A stretch of DNA of 64,000 nt from Acarospora socialis (Eukaryota > Ascomycota > Lecanoromycetes > Acarosporales > Acarosporaceae), in contig JAMYGW020000010.1 in NCBI GenBank assembly GCA_025617375.2, positions 1,116,001-1,180,000 on the forward strand, given 5' to 3'. The translations under genes were made by a program, and so were the position numbers. Positions 33,112-44,131 of this stretch are shown here, piece by piece. The number at the start of each line of letters is the position of its first letter. The stretch's first letter is position 1. The notes under the pieces are model-generated. The model worked only from the letters and a program-made list of their open reading frames with translations. It was not told the DNA's origin and searched no databases.

Positions 33112-34091
33112 ATGGCTCCTCTTACCACGACGACACATACGCTGTTGCGCTCATGCGCGCGGCATTCAACTCCCGCTCTGCGCGCCCCTGCATCTGCGAT
33201 TCAAAGAAGGGGCAGGGCGGACGTCATACAAAGAGCCACGGCGGGCGAGTTTCAGCAAACCTCGTCGTTCGACAGCCCATTCCGGGGAGCAGATCCAACT
33301 CCCACGACCAAGATTCCCAGCTTTGGAAGGTACATGGCAAAGGGTGGAGAGACAAAGAACAAGGTCTTCTCGTATTTCATGGTTGGGACATTCGGCGCCA
33401 TAACCGCCATGGGGGCGAAGACAACGGTTCAAGGTCAGTTAACAAGGAAGACCTAGTTCGCACAATGGTGGATATGACTTTTGGAAGATCGCTGTTGCAA
33501 TTGAAGTCGAGTTGCTGACGCTGCTGCCTCCAGACTTCCTAGTGAGCATGTCTGCCTCCGCGGACGTCTTGGCCCAAGCCAAGGTTGAGATCGACCTCAG
33601 CGCCATCCCAGAGGGCAAGAACGTATGTCGGATTCGAAAAGGTATTAGTCGAGTCTGGCGAATGACTGATTGCGATGCACAGGTTATCATCAAGTGGCGA
33701 GGCAAGCCCGTCTTCATCCGCCACCGCACAGCCGACGAGATCAAGGAAGCCGAGAACACAAAGTGGGAAAGTCTACGGGACCCTCAACCAGATTCGGACC
33801 GCGTCAAGAAGCCGGAGTGGTTGATCATGCTTGGTACGTTTGCGCCACGGTTACGTCCGAAGCTCGTCTTCAAGTCTTGGAACATCAACTGACTCCTTCA
33901 TCTGTTTAGGTGTTTGCACACATCTAGGATGTGTTCCAATTGGGGAAGCTGGCGATTTTGGAGGCTGGTTCTGTCCCTGTCACGGGTCTCACTACGACAT
34001 CTCAGGGCGGGCCCGGAAAGGCCCTGCGCCTCTGAATCTGGAAGTTCCCCAGTACGATTTTCCGGAGGAAGGCAAGGTGGTGATTGGTTAG
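33112..34091 (+). CDS. RIP1: Rieske iron-sulfur subunit of cytochrome bc1 complex
   Basis: Catalytic [2Fe-2S] subunit of mitochondrial complex III, passing electrons from ubiquinol to cytochrome c1. Four exons: 33112-33433, 33534-33622, 33683-33833, 33910-34091 (744 nt, 247 residues). The N-terminus is a mitochondrial targeting sequence rich in Arg, Thr and Ala. A single transmembrane anchor lies in [24 protein letters not shown]. The hinge MSASADVLA precedes the soluble domain. Cluster ligands are Cys and His in CTHLGC (about 190-195) and CPCHGSHYD (about 209-216), where the other two cysteines form the stabilising disulfide. It ends PEEGKVVIG. All introns are canonical. Confidence 0.97.
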
Positions 34092-34375
34092 AATATGTTA
34101 CGCAATTCGCATTAATCTGGGTACTGCATCGACATAGAGAGAACTCATGTGGTGCTTGTTATATCCTATGACGCGGTACTCACACTGTAAATCCTGTACA
34201 AAACTCACTCAAGCTCGCTGAACGTCCATCAGAAGAGGGTATTTCTATTTGTTGGTAATTGCAAGAGTGTGTCGAGCTCCCTGATTACACTACCAGTTCG
34301 CTCTTGCCCAAGGAGTAATGGTGACAGCATCCCACAACGCCAGCGATGATTCAATAGAACAACTAAAAGCTTTCT

Positions 34376-35081
34376 TCATGATGCTGTCTTTGGCTTCTTT
34401 GTCCCATATTTCGACCGACTCGTAATCCGATTACCTACTCCACCCTACAAGCCCGATCCGTTAGCACCAGGATGCCACTGTCCCCAATCAAGGTCCGGGG
34501 AAGGGGAAGGGCACACCAAATCCAAGGCCCCTCTGACAAGATGGTATCTGACACCAGGACAATCCTGACTCCTTCCACCCCTCACGAGCACCACACTGTG
34601 CTGCTGCACGTTATGGCCTGTGATCGTCAGCCTCCATCCACCTCGGCTCCTGTTCCATGTCCGATGTCGCAGGCGCAATATGGACGCACGCACCTTCACC
34701 GGGGATGTAGCACGTCACAGCTCTCCCACTACTCAACCGGACCTTGGCGACCTTCCTCTCGGCAGAATTGGGCTTCTTCGGCTTCACGATGCCCACCCGG
34801 AGGCACACGCCTTTCATCTCCGGCCGGTTGACGAGCGCAGGCGAGGTGACTTTGCGAGCCTTCTGCGCCACACGGCACCCTCGAACGACTTGGTTGTAAG
34901 TTGCAGGACGAGACACGGAGGAAGTGAATGATCGGACCGTTGGGACCCTGCAGGGTGGTACGGGGCGCCTCGACGAGCGTGGGAGGAGGGCAGGGAAGGT
35001 GGACGGGTGGAGGAATGATAAGGGGGAGGCTGAAGATGAGGTCGGGCGGAAGAAGAGGCGATACAGGTATCGGAAAGCCAT
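34376..35081 (-). CDS. Mitochondrial ribosomal protein uS12m
   Basis: Small-subunit mitochondrial ribosomal protein of the S12 family, at the decoding centre. Three exons: 35081-34694, 34617-34517, 34444-34376 (558 nt, 185 residues from MAFRYLYR; an in-frame ATG at 35102 would add seven residues). A long Arg/Ser/Pro-rich mitochondrial presequence covers about 55 residues. The conserved core is [91 protein letters not shown] and [11 protein letters not shown]. The KPNSAxRK loop contains the decoding-site Lys. Both introns interrupt the core, so the unspliced reading looks truncated. Confidence 0.95.
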
Positions 35082-35102
35082 GGATGGTTGGAGTTTGCTC
35101 AT

Positions 35103-35680
35103 GAGGAGGTGGTGCTGCTTTGGCCCGGAGATATGAGTTATCATGGTAAAATTACATGTAGGTATCCAAATCGTGCGTGACTTCGTAAGATTCTGGTACC
35201 TCAAGGTTTGAGGTCGAGGTCAAGCGCGCTAAGTACAGTGCCGGGAAAAAACTCTGTGCCATTCACATTGTAGATGAAAAAATCATCAATTTCCTACAGT
35301 AGTAAGAATCACCATGTTGAGACACTACATATGTGTTCAAGTTGTAGAACTGTGATGTCAGCATCTACATCTCTAGAAGAAGTTCACAAGAGTTTCAGAT
35401 AAGTTTGTGGGACTTCAGCAGACAAACTGTAGATCTTCAGCCTTTTAGTGATCCTTCTGTTGCTCCCTTCTCCAGTGCCACGTCAATGAATCTGCACGCA
35501 GCCTTCCGAAAAGAGTGGAGTAGCGGGAGGTCTCCTCGAGGAACTTCCAAGTCGCGACATACGTCAGTGAGAGCTGCTCAACTGCTGAATTCTCTTTCCA
35601 TTTGATGCTTTCGATGAACATCCCCCCCCAGCTTTGCTTCCGAATCACAGTCCGTGATTTCTGCGAGACTGGACTCTAGG
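35103..35680. other. Divergent region, uS12m / MFS transporter
   Basis: These 578 bp are AT-rich with several scattered TGTAGA/TCTACA words (near 35272, 35343, 35365 and 35428). I see no gene. The spacing of these words is irregular, so I do not call them a repeat. Confidence 0.45.
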
Positions 35681-37397
35681 ATGGAAAAAGTCGTGAGCTG
35701 CAATGACCGTCCTGCGTCGCAGGCGGAGCCGGATGCAAACGTGACACGGGAAGACGGTGTCACAAAGCCGCGGGAAAGAAAGCATTATTCCTTCTACTTG
35801 TCAATACTTATGCTGGCTATGATCGCTCTAATTGTGTGCTGGGATGTAACAGCTCTGTCTTTGGCTTTACCTGTAAGTCTCTCACCAAGCGGTATAGCAT
35901 TAGCGACGGCCACGGCTGACTGACTACGAAATTGCGCAGGTCATCGCCGACCAGCTACATGGAACAAACTTCCAATCATTTTGGGCCAGCATAGCCTTCA
36001 TCCTCGGCATTGCGGTCACTCAGCCTATCTATGCCAGTATCTCGGACGTGGTGGGCCGCAAATATGTTCTCTACGCCTCCATTATCCTCTTCGGCATCGG
36101 ATGTATTATCTTTGCTACCGCAACAGATATGAACATTATTGTCGCCGGCCGGCTGATCAAAGGTCTTGGTGCTGGCGGGCTAGACGTCTTACAGACTATC
36201 ATCCTCTGCGACATCACAACCCTGAAGGAGCGACCGCGCTGGCTGGGAGTTATGTCCATGGCAAATGCGGTGGGAGCTGTAACCGGGCCGTTCATTGGAG
36301 GTGTATTTGCCGAGCAGGTTGGGTGGCCATGGCTTGGTTGGATCAATCTGATCACAGTAGGCATCACCGGTGTGCTGGCATTCTTCTTTCTTCACTTGAC
36401 GCCCATCGAGGGTGACATCAAAGACAAGATGAGAAAGCTTGACTGGTCTGGATTTGCCCTCTTCACAGTCATTGGTACTACTGTAGCGCTGCCGCTGAGC
36501 TGGGCCAATACGCTGTATGCTTGGGGATCTTGGCAGACTCTTGTTCCGCTCGTTGTTGGACTATTGCTCCTCGTTCCGTTTGGATTTGTTGAGCAGAGGG
36601 CGGCAGTGCCCATGATTCCGTATCAAATCTTCGACAACGTCTCCATCATCACAGGGATTGTGTCTGGATTCCTCTACGGCTCATTGCTGAACCCTATACT
36701 CCTCTATCTCCCGCTCTTCTTCCAGGCGGTATACCTCGAAACTCCTATCGAAGCCGCCAAGTCGACTCTACCACTCTGCTGCCTAGTCGTGGCAATGAGC
36801 ATCATTGTGTCGATGCTAATAGATTGGAGTCGAAAGTATCGCATTGCGTTGTGTGCAGGCTGGGGCCTCACAACGATATTCCTGGGCCTGAACTACACTA
36901 TAGGCGCCGATACCAGCAGAGCTCACGCTTATGCCTTCCAAGCTATCCTTGGTGCTGGTCTTGGCACGTCTCTAATGGCAACCATGATAACAGTCCTGGC
37001 GAGTGTGAGAAGGGTCGATGACGAGGGACTTGCCGCCGGCATGCTTGTCACTGCGCGTTTCGTAGGCTCCCTGCTGGGCTTGGCTATCTGTTCGACTGTC
37101 TTCAGCTCGTTGTTCCAAAAAGGTCTCTCCTCGCTCAAAGACCTACCTGAGCAACTTGCAGTACTGGAAGATGCAAGCCAAGCTGTGGGTTTCATACCAC
37201 GACTGAGGGAGATTAACGTGTCAGAGGATATCATGCATCTCGTGACGGGGGCGTATGAAGATGCTTTCCAGACTATCTGGGTGGTATTGGCTGCCTTTTC
37301 GGGTTTGGCAGCGCTGCTCTCGGTACTGACTAGAGAGAATTCTCTGGAGAAAGACGATGTCGGTCGGCAGGGGTTCAAAGCACCGTCGTCAGAGTAA
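35681..37397 (+). CDS. MFS transporter, DHA2 (14-TMS) drug/toxin efflux type
   Basis: Proton-coupled exporter of the major facilitator superfamily, DHA2-like, probably at the plasma membrane. Two exons: 35681-35872 and 35940-37397 (1,650 nt, 549 residues). The first helix holds MIALIVCWDVTALSLALPVIADQL, joined across the intron. The TM2-3 loop is SDVVGRKYVLYAS. The TM4 segment is AGRLIKGLGAGGLDVLQTII, and the antiporter motif region in TM5 reads ANAVGAVTGPFIGGVFAEQVGWPWLGWINL. The hydrophobic pattern fits about 14 segments and ends before a short charged tail. The substrate is unknown. It is convergent with a decayed reductase gene 274 bp downstream, so the two could be remains of a small metabolite locus, but this is inference. 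Confidence 0.9.
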
Positions 37398-37671
37398 CTC
37401 ATTATAGATTGTAATACATACTATTGAATTTCGCCTTGAAAGGATATACCTTAATAACTTGAAATCTCAGATTTTGCACATCATGCTAGTGCCCACTAGC
37501 CATAGTGTCTTGTGAATCACGTTTTTGGCTCTATGTCATCTCAGTTACGGACCCGCTAGATGAAGTAAACAAATCTGTTAGAGATCTCACATGCTGGTCA
37601 GTCTTCCAATATTGCATAACGGGAGCACGTGGACATAATTCACTAGGTCAAGTCCATTATGTACTATCTAT

Positions 37672-38562
37672 CTAGTCTGAAGATGTCGAGCTAGGTTGCC
37701 GTTGAACACACTTGAGATAATAGCTGACCGCATCCTGGACCTGCTCCTCATACGGGATGAAGTCAATCCCCAGAATTTGCGCCGACTCGCTCGCATCCGC
37801 CTTGACAACAGATGAAGGCAGACTCCCATTATTGAGCAATGTACTGCCGACGTGCTCCGGGAAGTTGCGCACTACAATCTCGAAGCAGTCATCAAGCTTG
37901 GTTCCCTCCAGAGTCGATTACCAGGGATCGATGGGTTTAAAGCGCGAACGTGCACTTCAGCCACATCGTCAAGGTGCACAGTTACTCCTGGCTCCATGTT
38001 GTATGCTTTTCCGGTGACCGGGCACGAGAATTATTCGATTTGTCCCCGTCTGCAATAGTTCCTCCGGGTCGGTAACCAGCTTGTTCGGGCCGAACACGTG
38101 TCCCGGTGCTATGTGCACAAGATCCAATGCGGGCTTTTCTGACTCAGCCCATTGTTCAGTCGAGTTCAGTGTGCTTACTTTGGCGTAGAGCAAGTGTAGC
38201 GCCGCGTCTATTGTAGGCTTAAAGTAATGTGTTGGTAGGTCTACCCCGATCGATGATGGATGTGCCGAAGCGATGGGGGCGGCAACATGAATTACATAGT
38301 CTACATCCTGGAGCGCATCATCAACTGCCGCCGGTACAGTACCTTATGGAAATGTCCGGAATTTCCACAAAAGTTACGGATTAGATTGGTCCCCCGTGCC
38401 AAGATCCCGGACCGACGGAGTGCTAAGGATCCGTGCTTTCTTGGCAAGAGCCCGTAAGGCAACCCGGAACCGGACTCAATACCCTTTGCGCAGACAGAAG
38501 ACTAGAACGCAGAAGCCTATGAGTCCTGTCGCCTTGGTCAAAGGTACAAGTTCTGAAGCCAT
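37672..38562 (-). pseudogene. Decayed NAD(P)-dependent ketoreductase (extended SDR)
   Basis: Remnant of a dihydroflavonol-reductase/aldehyde-reductase-like enzyme. The original start MASELVPLTKATGLIGFCVLVF is still clear, corresponding to a VTGATGFIG Rossmann motif that here has KATGLIG. A TGA codon follows where a GYRVR-like strand is expected. Further on, VEIPDIS, DDALQDVDYVIHVAAPIASAHPSS and IDAALHLL remain. Then about 70-80 residues, including the usual TSS active-site segment, are missing, and the sequence resumes at YAKVSTLNSTEQW where YxxxK should be. DLVHIAPGHVFGPNKLVTDPEELL follows, then a frame change into MEPGVTVHLDDVAEVHVRAL, a stop, and an intact-looking tail ending QRQPSSTSSD. 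No intron arrangement I tried rescues all of these, so I call it a pseudogene. Confidence 0.8.
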
Positions 38563-39426
38563 CTGATTTCATGAATCCTGAGATCATGTAATGTTACTGA
38601 AACGAAAGTTTGGCACACTGTGCGATTCGGCTTGCCGATGAGGTTTGAATTAGGAATGGTTATGCGAAGGTTTTTATATTTCCCACCAATAACTTCTTCT
38701 CTTCCATTTTTTAATCCTCCAATCCTTCTGTTTATGGCTGACTGTAATCTAGTAAGCAATGTCTAAGAGTCTTCTCCGGCCAGGTGAGAGTAGGTGTACG
38801 TTACCCGAAAAACTGGTGGTTTTTTCGCCTACGATGTGAACGGCACAGGATGATCTTCTCAACGTCCACTCAGATCACATATCACTATCAGTTATGAGGC
38901 TGAGTCCATCATAATAAGGGAGAGGCAAATATGACTTGTACCATGTTTCGATCCTGATTCCGCTGACGGTGGAGTTGTTTCGAAATTACAGTCAATATCG
39001 TTCCTTGGCTGCGGTCCATGCTTGCGCTTCAGTCACTTTCGTGCGCGAACGGATCACGATGCTCAGCCTCCGTACCATTGAATCATCCTGCCAGGCCAAT
39101 GTTTTGTCCTGGATCATGCTGTTTCGAAAGCTTCCACACGTGTTCCGTGCGTGATTTTAGTATATCTACCTTGCCTTATTCATAGGTATGGAAGGCACTT
39201 GTTGTCATAAGCCCAAGTCTTGACGTCGTTTCAGGTCAGATCTTGTATGCTGCTCAATGGAAAGATCAATACATAAAAGCTGAGCACCTCTGAAAATAAG
39301 GGCTTTTGCTTTACTGGGAGTCATGCGAGAGCAAGCCTTACTACTCAACCCGTCCTCACGGTCGTGTTTCTCCGTGTTACTACTTTCGGCTCTGTCAGAG
39401 CAGATTCTCTGGACTATCGCGGTACC
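38563..39426. other. Intergenic, reductase relic to secreted protein
   Basis: These 864 bp are AT-rich in places. No supported gene or repeat is seen. Confidence 0.5.
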
Positions 39427-40032
39427 ATGAAATTAAACCTTCTATTCTTCGCTTTACTTCTCCGCTTGACGCAGGCAGCTCCTGGCGACGAGGACTTTTG
39501 CACCCAGTTTCTCGGTGATAATCTCAACTTCCAGGATTGCAAAGCCGCATATGACAGGATACCAGTAACAATACCCAGCGACCTACCTGGAAGTGCCATT
39601 ATCCGATCGAAGTTTTTCAGCAACGAGCCCAATACGGAAGCCCGCTTCAAGCTCCCGCAGACCTTCATCAGCGGTCAATGTATCATCGAAGTCGCAATGG
39701 CGAAAGACGTCACTTGGGCTGCGACGACGTGGGACTACCAACGAAGGGCGGTCAAGAAACTCCTCGACTACTGCGTACAGCCCATGGGCATCGGTGGCCG
39801 CGTCATGCAGCGAGCGACCACCATCGAAGTGAGGAAGAAGACGAACAAACTGAAACCGAAGCCAGCCGCCGCCGTGAAAGAGTGCGCGGCCATAGAAGAG
39901 GGGAGTCGGCTGTACAACTGCCTCAAGGATGCCGAGGACGCCGCTCACGCCGCAAGCCGAGCTCTCGATGACTTCTCGGATCGTATTGTTGGGTTGACAT
40001 ACCAGCTCAATGCCGCGATAGACAACGCCTGA
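39427..40032 (+). CDS. Small secreted cysteine-containing protein (paralogue 1)
   Basis: Intronless, 201 residues, function unknown. The start MKLNLLFFALLLRLTQA is a clear signal peptide with cleavage likely before APGDEDFC. The mature protein has six cysteines. A central block RFKLPQTFISGQCIIEVAM...TTWDYQRRAVKKLLDYCVQPMGIGG can be laid over the same region of the secreted protein at 42730-43308, so the two form a local family. The C-terminal third is Lys/Ala-rich and helical, without a membrane anchor. The profile is that of fungal small secreted or effector candidates; nothing identifies a target. The upstream in-frame ATG at 39364 would precede the signal peptide and is less likely. Confidence 0.8.
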   Translation: MKLNLLFFALLLRLTQAAPGDEDFCTQFLGDNLNFQDCKAAYDRIPVTIPSDLPGSAIIRSKFFSNEPNTEARFKLPQTFISGQCIIEVAMAKDVTWAATTWDYQRRAVKKLLDYCVQPMGIGGRVMQRATTIEVRKKTNKLKPKPAAAVKECAAIEEGSRLYNCLKDAEDAAHAASRALDDFSDRIVGLTYQLNAAIDNA

Positions 40033-40764
40033 GAACGCGTTGGTACAACGGTCAATGCGTCTCATCAACAATTCCGACACACGAAACGCACAAAACGATG
40101 TCCGGACATTCTTCTCTATTTCCGAGCATCAAGATGCGGGTTTCTTCACACGATTCTTGGATATCGCGGGCTTTTCAGTGCTTATAAGAGTGAGCATGGC
40201 GTTGCCTTACTTGGCCATATTATTCAATATACTGTACCCAATAATCAGATCTTACCACCGCGCAGGGGAAAGCGGTTTACTTTCATATAGAAATAGCAAG
40301 CTATTAGTCTTGGCTTGATACAGAACACACCTGAGCTGGAGACTGGCCTTGCGTGTAGAAAGTTTACACTATTTATGCATCGAACAAGCTTCTTCCTTAT
40401 GCCAGGTTCAATAAATCTGATCTCCACCCCTCCAAAGCAAGCACAGTACTCCATTGATGCTCAATCTAAGTCTTTCGCCTGTGATATAGAAATCCAATCT
40501 ACCTACGTAAACGCTTTCTCCCTTTAGGTTTCGTTTGTATATTATAAAACATTTATCTTCACCTGAGTCTTGTCCATGTACAGCACTTCTTGACTACCTC
40601 GGGCAAAGGCCACTCACTGTTCTATTTGAAATGATCAGATCGAATATCTACAGTACAACCTCCAACAACAGTTTCTTGGCGCTATCCCTCTGTGCAGTCT
40701 TCAAGCATTTAGATAACACCTGCACAACGACTGTATACCTCCAAGACCCACCTCACCACCAATA
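40033..40764. other. Intergenic, secreted protein to HAD phosphatase
   Basis: About 730 bp, AT-rich. An open frame at 40040-40318 directly after the secreted-protein stop is hydrophobic but has no homology I recognise, and I treat it as chance. Promoter of the phosphatase gene. Confidence 0.45.
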
Positions 40765-41985
40765 ATGCCGTATCCATCAGCACTGGCAGGCGATCCGAAA
40801 TGCATATTCTTCACCGACTTCGACGGGACCATTACCATGCAAGACAGTAGGCGCTGAACCTGCTGATGTCCTATCCAAATAAGCCGACCACCTGACTCTT
40901 GTTCCAGGTAATGACTATCTCGTTAGTCCTACCTCTCCACAAACATGCTCCTGCTCAACTGAACTGGCCACAGACGGACAACCTCGGCTTTGGCCGAGAG
41001 CGCCGAAGGAAGCTGAACCTCGACGTCCTCGAAGGACGAGCTAGTTTCAGGTACATAACATGCCTGCTCGCAGCAATCCAGCAGACAGGGTTTCCATCCT
41101 CTGACGCATCCCCAGAGACACCTTCCGAGAAATGCTCGACAGCGTCAAGGCGCCGTTTCCTGACTGCATCAAGACGCTCTGTGCGAATATCAAGCTCGAC
41201 CCGGGTTTCAAGGACTTCTACCACTGGGCCACGGCAAACAACGTGCCCGTGATCGTCCTCTCTTCCGGCATGGTGCCCATCATTCGTGCCCTGCTGGCTC
41301 ATCTCCTCGGACCGGAGGCGAACGGTATCGAGATCGTGGCCAACGACGTTCGGGACCGACCGGGCCAGACGAGGAACCAGGAAGGCGGATGGGAGATAGT
41401 TTTTCACGATGACAGGTATGAGATACACTTCAAACGCACATAGGCACTCTGTAATGCCTTTACTGATCGTCTACGTGCAGTCACTTCGGCCACGACAAGT
41501 CGCTAGCGATCAGACCGTACGCGGAGCACGTTACGAAGATGGCGCAAAAGGAACGTCCGACGCTCTTCTACGCCGGAGACGGGGTGTCCGACCTTTCTGC
41601 AGCACGAGAGACGGATCTGCTGTTCGCCAAGAAGGGTCACGGTACGCTTGACCGAACCTTCGTCGCCTCGTTATCTTACGTGCTCAGCTCTCTGTCTAAC
41701 ACGTCTCGATCCGCAGATCTGGTCTCCTACTGCGAACGAGAGCACGTTCCCTTCACAGTCTTCGAAGACTGGCGCTCTATCCTAGCAACGACCAGGGATA
41801 TCTAGTAGGTTCCTTCGCCGCTCCCTATGTGCCCTAGCCCTCATGCTACCTCCCATATTCTATAGCTCACTGACTATCCTACGCTGCTCAACAGCGACGG
41901 CAAAACAACCGTCCAGAAAGTTGCGGCCAAGGGCGTGAGGGACCCCCAGACAGACGTCGGGCACGAGGCCAAGACGACGAAGTAG
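40765..41985 (+). CDS. HAD-superfamily phosphatase (phosphoserine-phosphatase-like)
   Basis: Cytosolic haloacid-dehalogenase-fold phosphatase of the PSP/MtnX-like subfamily; the substrate is not deducible. Seven exons: 40765-40846, 40908-40921, 40974-41050, 41116-41415, 41481-41641, 41717-41804, 41895-41985 (813 nt, 270 residues). Motif I is FFTDFDGTIT (nucleophile Asp near residue 18, acid/base Asp near 20), motif II VIVLSSGMV, the Lys region HFGHDKSLAI and motif IV YAGDGVSDLSAA. Exon 2 is only 14 nt and supplies NDYL of the family phrase QDSNDYLTDNLGFG. If the last intron (41805-41894) is not spliced, the protein stops at TTRDI; spliced, it continues YDGKTTVQKVAAKG, which fits the family better. 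It sits between two related secreted-protein genes. Confidence 0.87.
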
Positions 41986-42729
41986 GCTGCTTCTCGTTGG
42001 TAGCCTCTGATTGGCCCTCAGAACAGTTACGAGGCTTCGGAATAGACATAGAGAGCGTTGCTTCTGAGCCATTAGATATTATAGAAGACATTAGACGGGG
42101 TGTGTATCCGTCATTCATGTGATGCCCCGATTTACGTGGACCACGATGAAGCACAGAATTCAAAAGCCTCCTTTCAAATGGTAGCGTCTGTAGAATATCT
42201 CAACAAGTCATCTCTGATGATGAGCAAAGATTGCTGGTTCGGTTTGTTTTATGTGTGGTTTGTTTTAGGTGTCGGTGGTACATGCGTAGGGCAATGGAGG
42301 CAGTGGATGGGTGAGCGTCGAGTGGAGCGTTGGAGGTGGGAGTCAGGTGAAATTAGAGATGGATCAGGTTGGAGGTGTATGGGAAGAGTAGGTTGGAATG
42401 GGTATATGGAGGCGCTTGGGGATTGAGTATCTGGGATATAGTTTGATTTCGAGAAGATGGGAGAGTACATTTGGGAAACGCTGACAGACTAGAGTTGCAA
42501 GTGTTAATCATACTTCCAGCAACACGATAATGTCCGGGTTTGAGAAGGGCAAGCATTTGCCACTACGTCTTTCGTTTCGGACTCGTTTTGCAATCGTCTG
42601 GACGGTGCTCAGTATAGAAATCACATACGCCTGCTTATACCGGCACATCATGTGGGCAAAATCCCATCACCTAAGAGAAAACGACTTGTACCAGCTTCGC
42701 AGCGATTCAACGCCAGCCGAAACACATAT
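41986..42729. other. Intergenic, phosphatase to second secreted protein
   Basis: A G- and T-rich, purine-skewed stretch at 42250-42430 (many GGTGGAG/GATGGG words on the + strand) is the only notable feature. No gene is supported. Confidence 0.45.
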
Positions 42730-43308
42730 CTAACGCCCTGTCGCATATCGTCGCGTACTACTCCTCAGTCTCTGCGCGCACAATTCTATGTCAACACGCA
42801 AGCCGATGCGAAGACACGCCGACCATAAGTCCCGAAGGATCGGAGTAAGGCTCTGCTCGTTGACGACCATCACAATGAAGCCATCCCCCGTGCGCTCTTC
42901 GCCGCCAATCATTTGCGGCGCCACACATCGGTTGAGAATGGCCTCGGCGGTGGCCACCTTCGTACTCCAGTAGGTGCGCAAGCTTGATGTGTCACTGATG
43001 GTGTCCACGGCAATGGTGCAAGTAGGCGTCCTGAAGAAGATGGGAACCAGGTAGCGGATGTCCGAGGGCTGCCGGCTGAATGGACCGGCGTGAGGTTCGA
43101 AGGGGCCTCGGATGGGACCGTTGAAGGCGACGTGTTGACGCATCTGGCGCAGAGCTTCGCCGCATTGGTAGGCAATTATGTCGCGGCCATTCTGTTCAAA
43201 GCACTGGATATCGCGTTTGTGAAGGGGCGAAGAGGGACTTTGATCTCTGAAGATAGGTGTTGCGGCGACGAGAGAAAGGAGAAGATAGAGGAGATGGAGG
43301 ACAATCAT
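42730..43308 (-). CDS. Small secreted cysteine-containing protein (paralogue 2)
   Basis: Intronless, 192 residues, function unknown. The signal peptide is MIVLHLLYLLLSLVAA, and a possible KR processing site follows in SPLHKRDIQC. The block YLVPIFFRTPTCTIAVDT...YWSTKVATAEAILNRCVAPQMIGGEE lines up with the secreted protein at 39427-40032: an aromatic-Pro strand, Cys-x-Ile-x-Val, a Trp, a helix ending Leu-x-x-(Tyr/Arg)-Cys-Val-x-Pro, and Gly-Gly. After this the two differ; this one continues GDGFIVMVVNEQ and two more cysteines (SACLRIGLRVDIELC). Overall similarity is low, suggesting an old duplication with fast change, as in effector-like families. Confidence 0.8.
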   Translation of the reverse strand: MIVLHLLYLLLSLVAATPIFRDQSPSSPLHKRDIQCFEQNGRDIIAYQCGEALRQMRQHVAFNGPIRGPFEPHAGPFSRQPSDIRYLVPIFFRTPTCTIAVDTISDTSSLRTYWSTKVATAEAILNRCVAPQMIGGEERTGDGFIVMVVNEQSLTPILRDLWSACLRIGLRVDIELCAQRLRSSTRRYATGR

Positions 43309-44131
43309 CTTCGTGGAGTGCGGCCAGGTTGGTATAGGATCGGGTCATGTTCTTTTGGCAGATTGATTAGATGCTCCAGCTCTTTCTATATCTCTGGCGC
43401 ATCTTTGGCTTACCCACACTTGAGCGAAATTCTGAGACAATGGTAGTAGAATTCGGAGAGGCAGGGGCGCATTTCGGTTTCGAAGTTATAAGCGATGGAG
43501 AGCCACCAGAACGGATATAGTGGAAATAAGTACATGAAAATACAGAACTTGTACATCACAGATCAGCTCCTCAGTGTAATAAGAATGACAGTGATGGATC
43601 GGGCGATCGAATTTCAGTACGTAAGAGTTACAGCAGGAAAACAATAGCAAACTGCTGTTTGCCAGTCAACCTTCGGCCGGTAGAGGAGGTGACACTGGGG
43701 TGATTGCAGCACATCTCAGACCACGAAGTTCTGATGGTAACGAGGCCAAACCGTTGCCGGAATTATGTTAGCTAGGTAGTACGCCCGTTCTCGTACGATA
43801 TCATAGAGAAGGGAACCACAGATTGGAATCATCAGTCAGAAGCGGGCCGTCCATATCAACATCGCTGACTACAAAGCTCCGCAAAGCTATGATACCTGAG
43901 GCTGTAATCGAGGACCTGTATGTCAATAGTAATTCTATTGATTGATAGGACCATTCACTGATTCTGAGTGACAGTGTTGGTGGTCTCGACAGCCGAGTTA
44001 GTCGTCGTAGAAGGGGGCCATGGTGGAGCTACTCCGTAGATGCCTGTTCCGCGATTAGGGTAAATCCGATCCGAGTGGACATCTTAGTCGGACAGTGGGA
44101 GCTCGATCTCGAAAAATAACGTTAACAAGCA
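43309..44131. other. Divergent region, secreted protein / SHE9
   Basis: These 823 bp hold both promoters. A TACTCCGTA motif lies at 44029-44037. Nothing else is recognised. Confidence 0.5.

Noticed and set aside
35260-35440. Possible fourth copy of the dispersed repeat (TTGTAGATGAAA and TGTAGA words)
   Set aside because: Only short words match, spacing is irregular, and the diagnostic GCACTCCAACACATC and ACATGGAGGTC boxes are absent.
40040-40318. 92-codon hydrophobic frame after the first secreted protein
   Set aside because: No homology recognised, poor context, and it starts 8 bp after a stop in another frame; likely 3' UTR.
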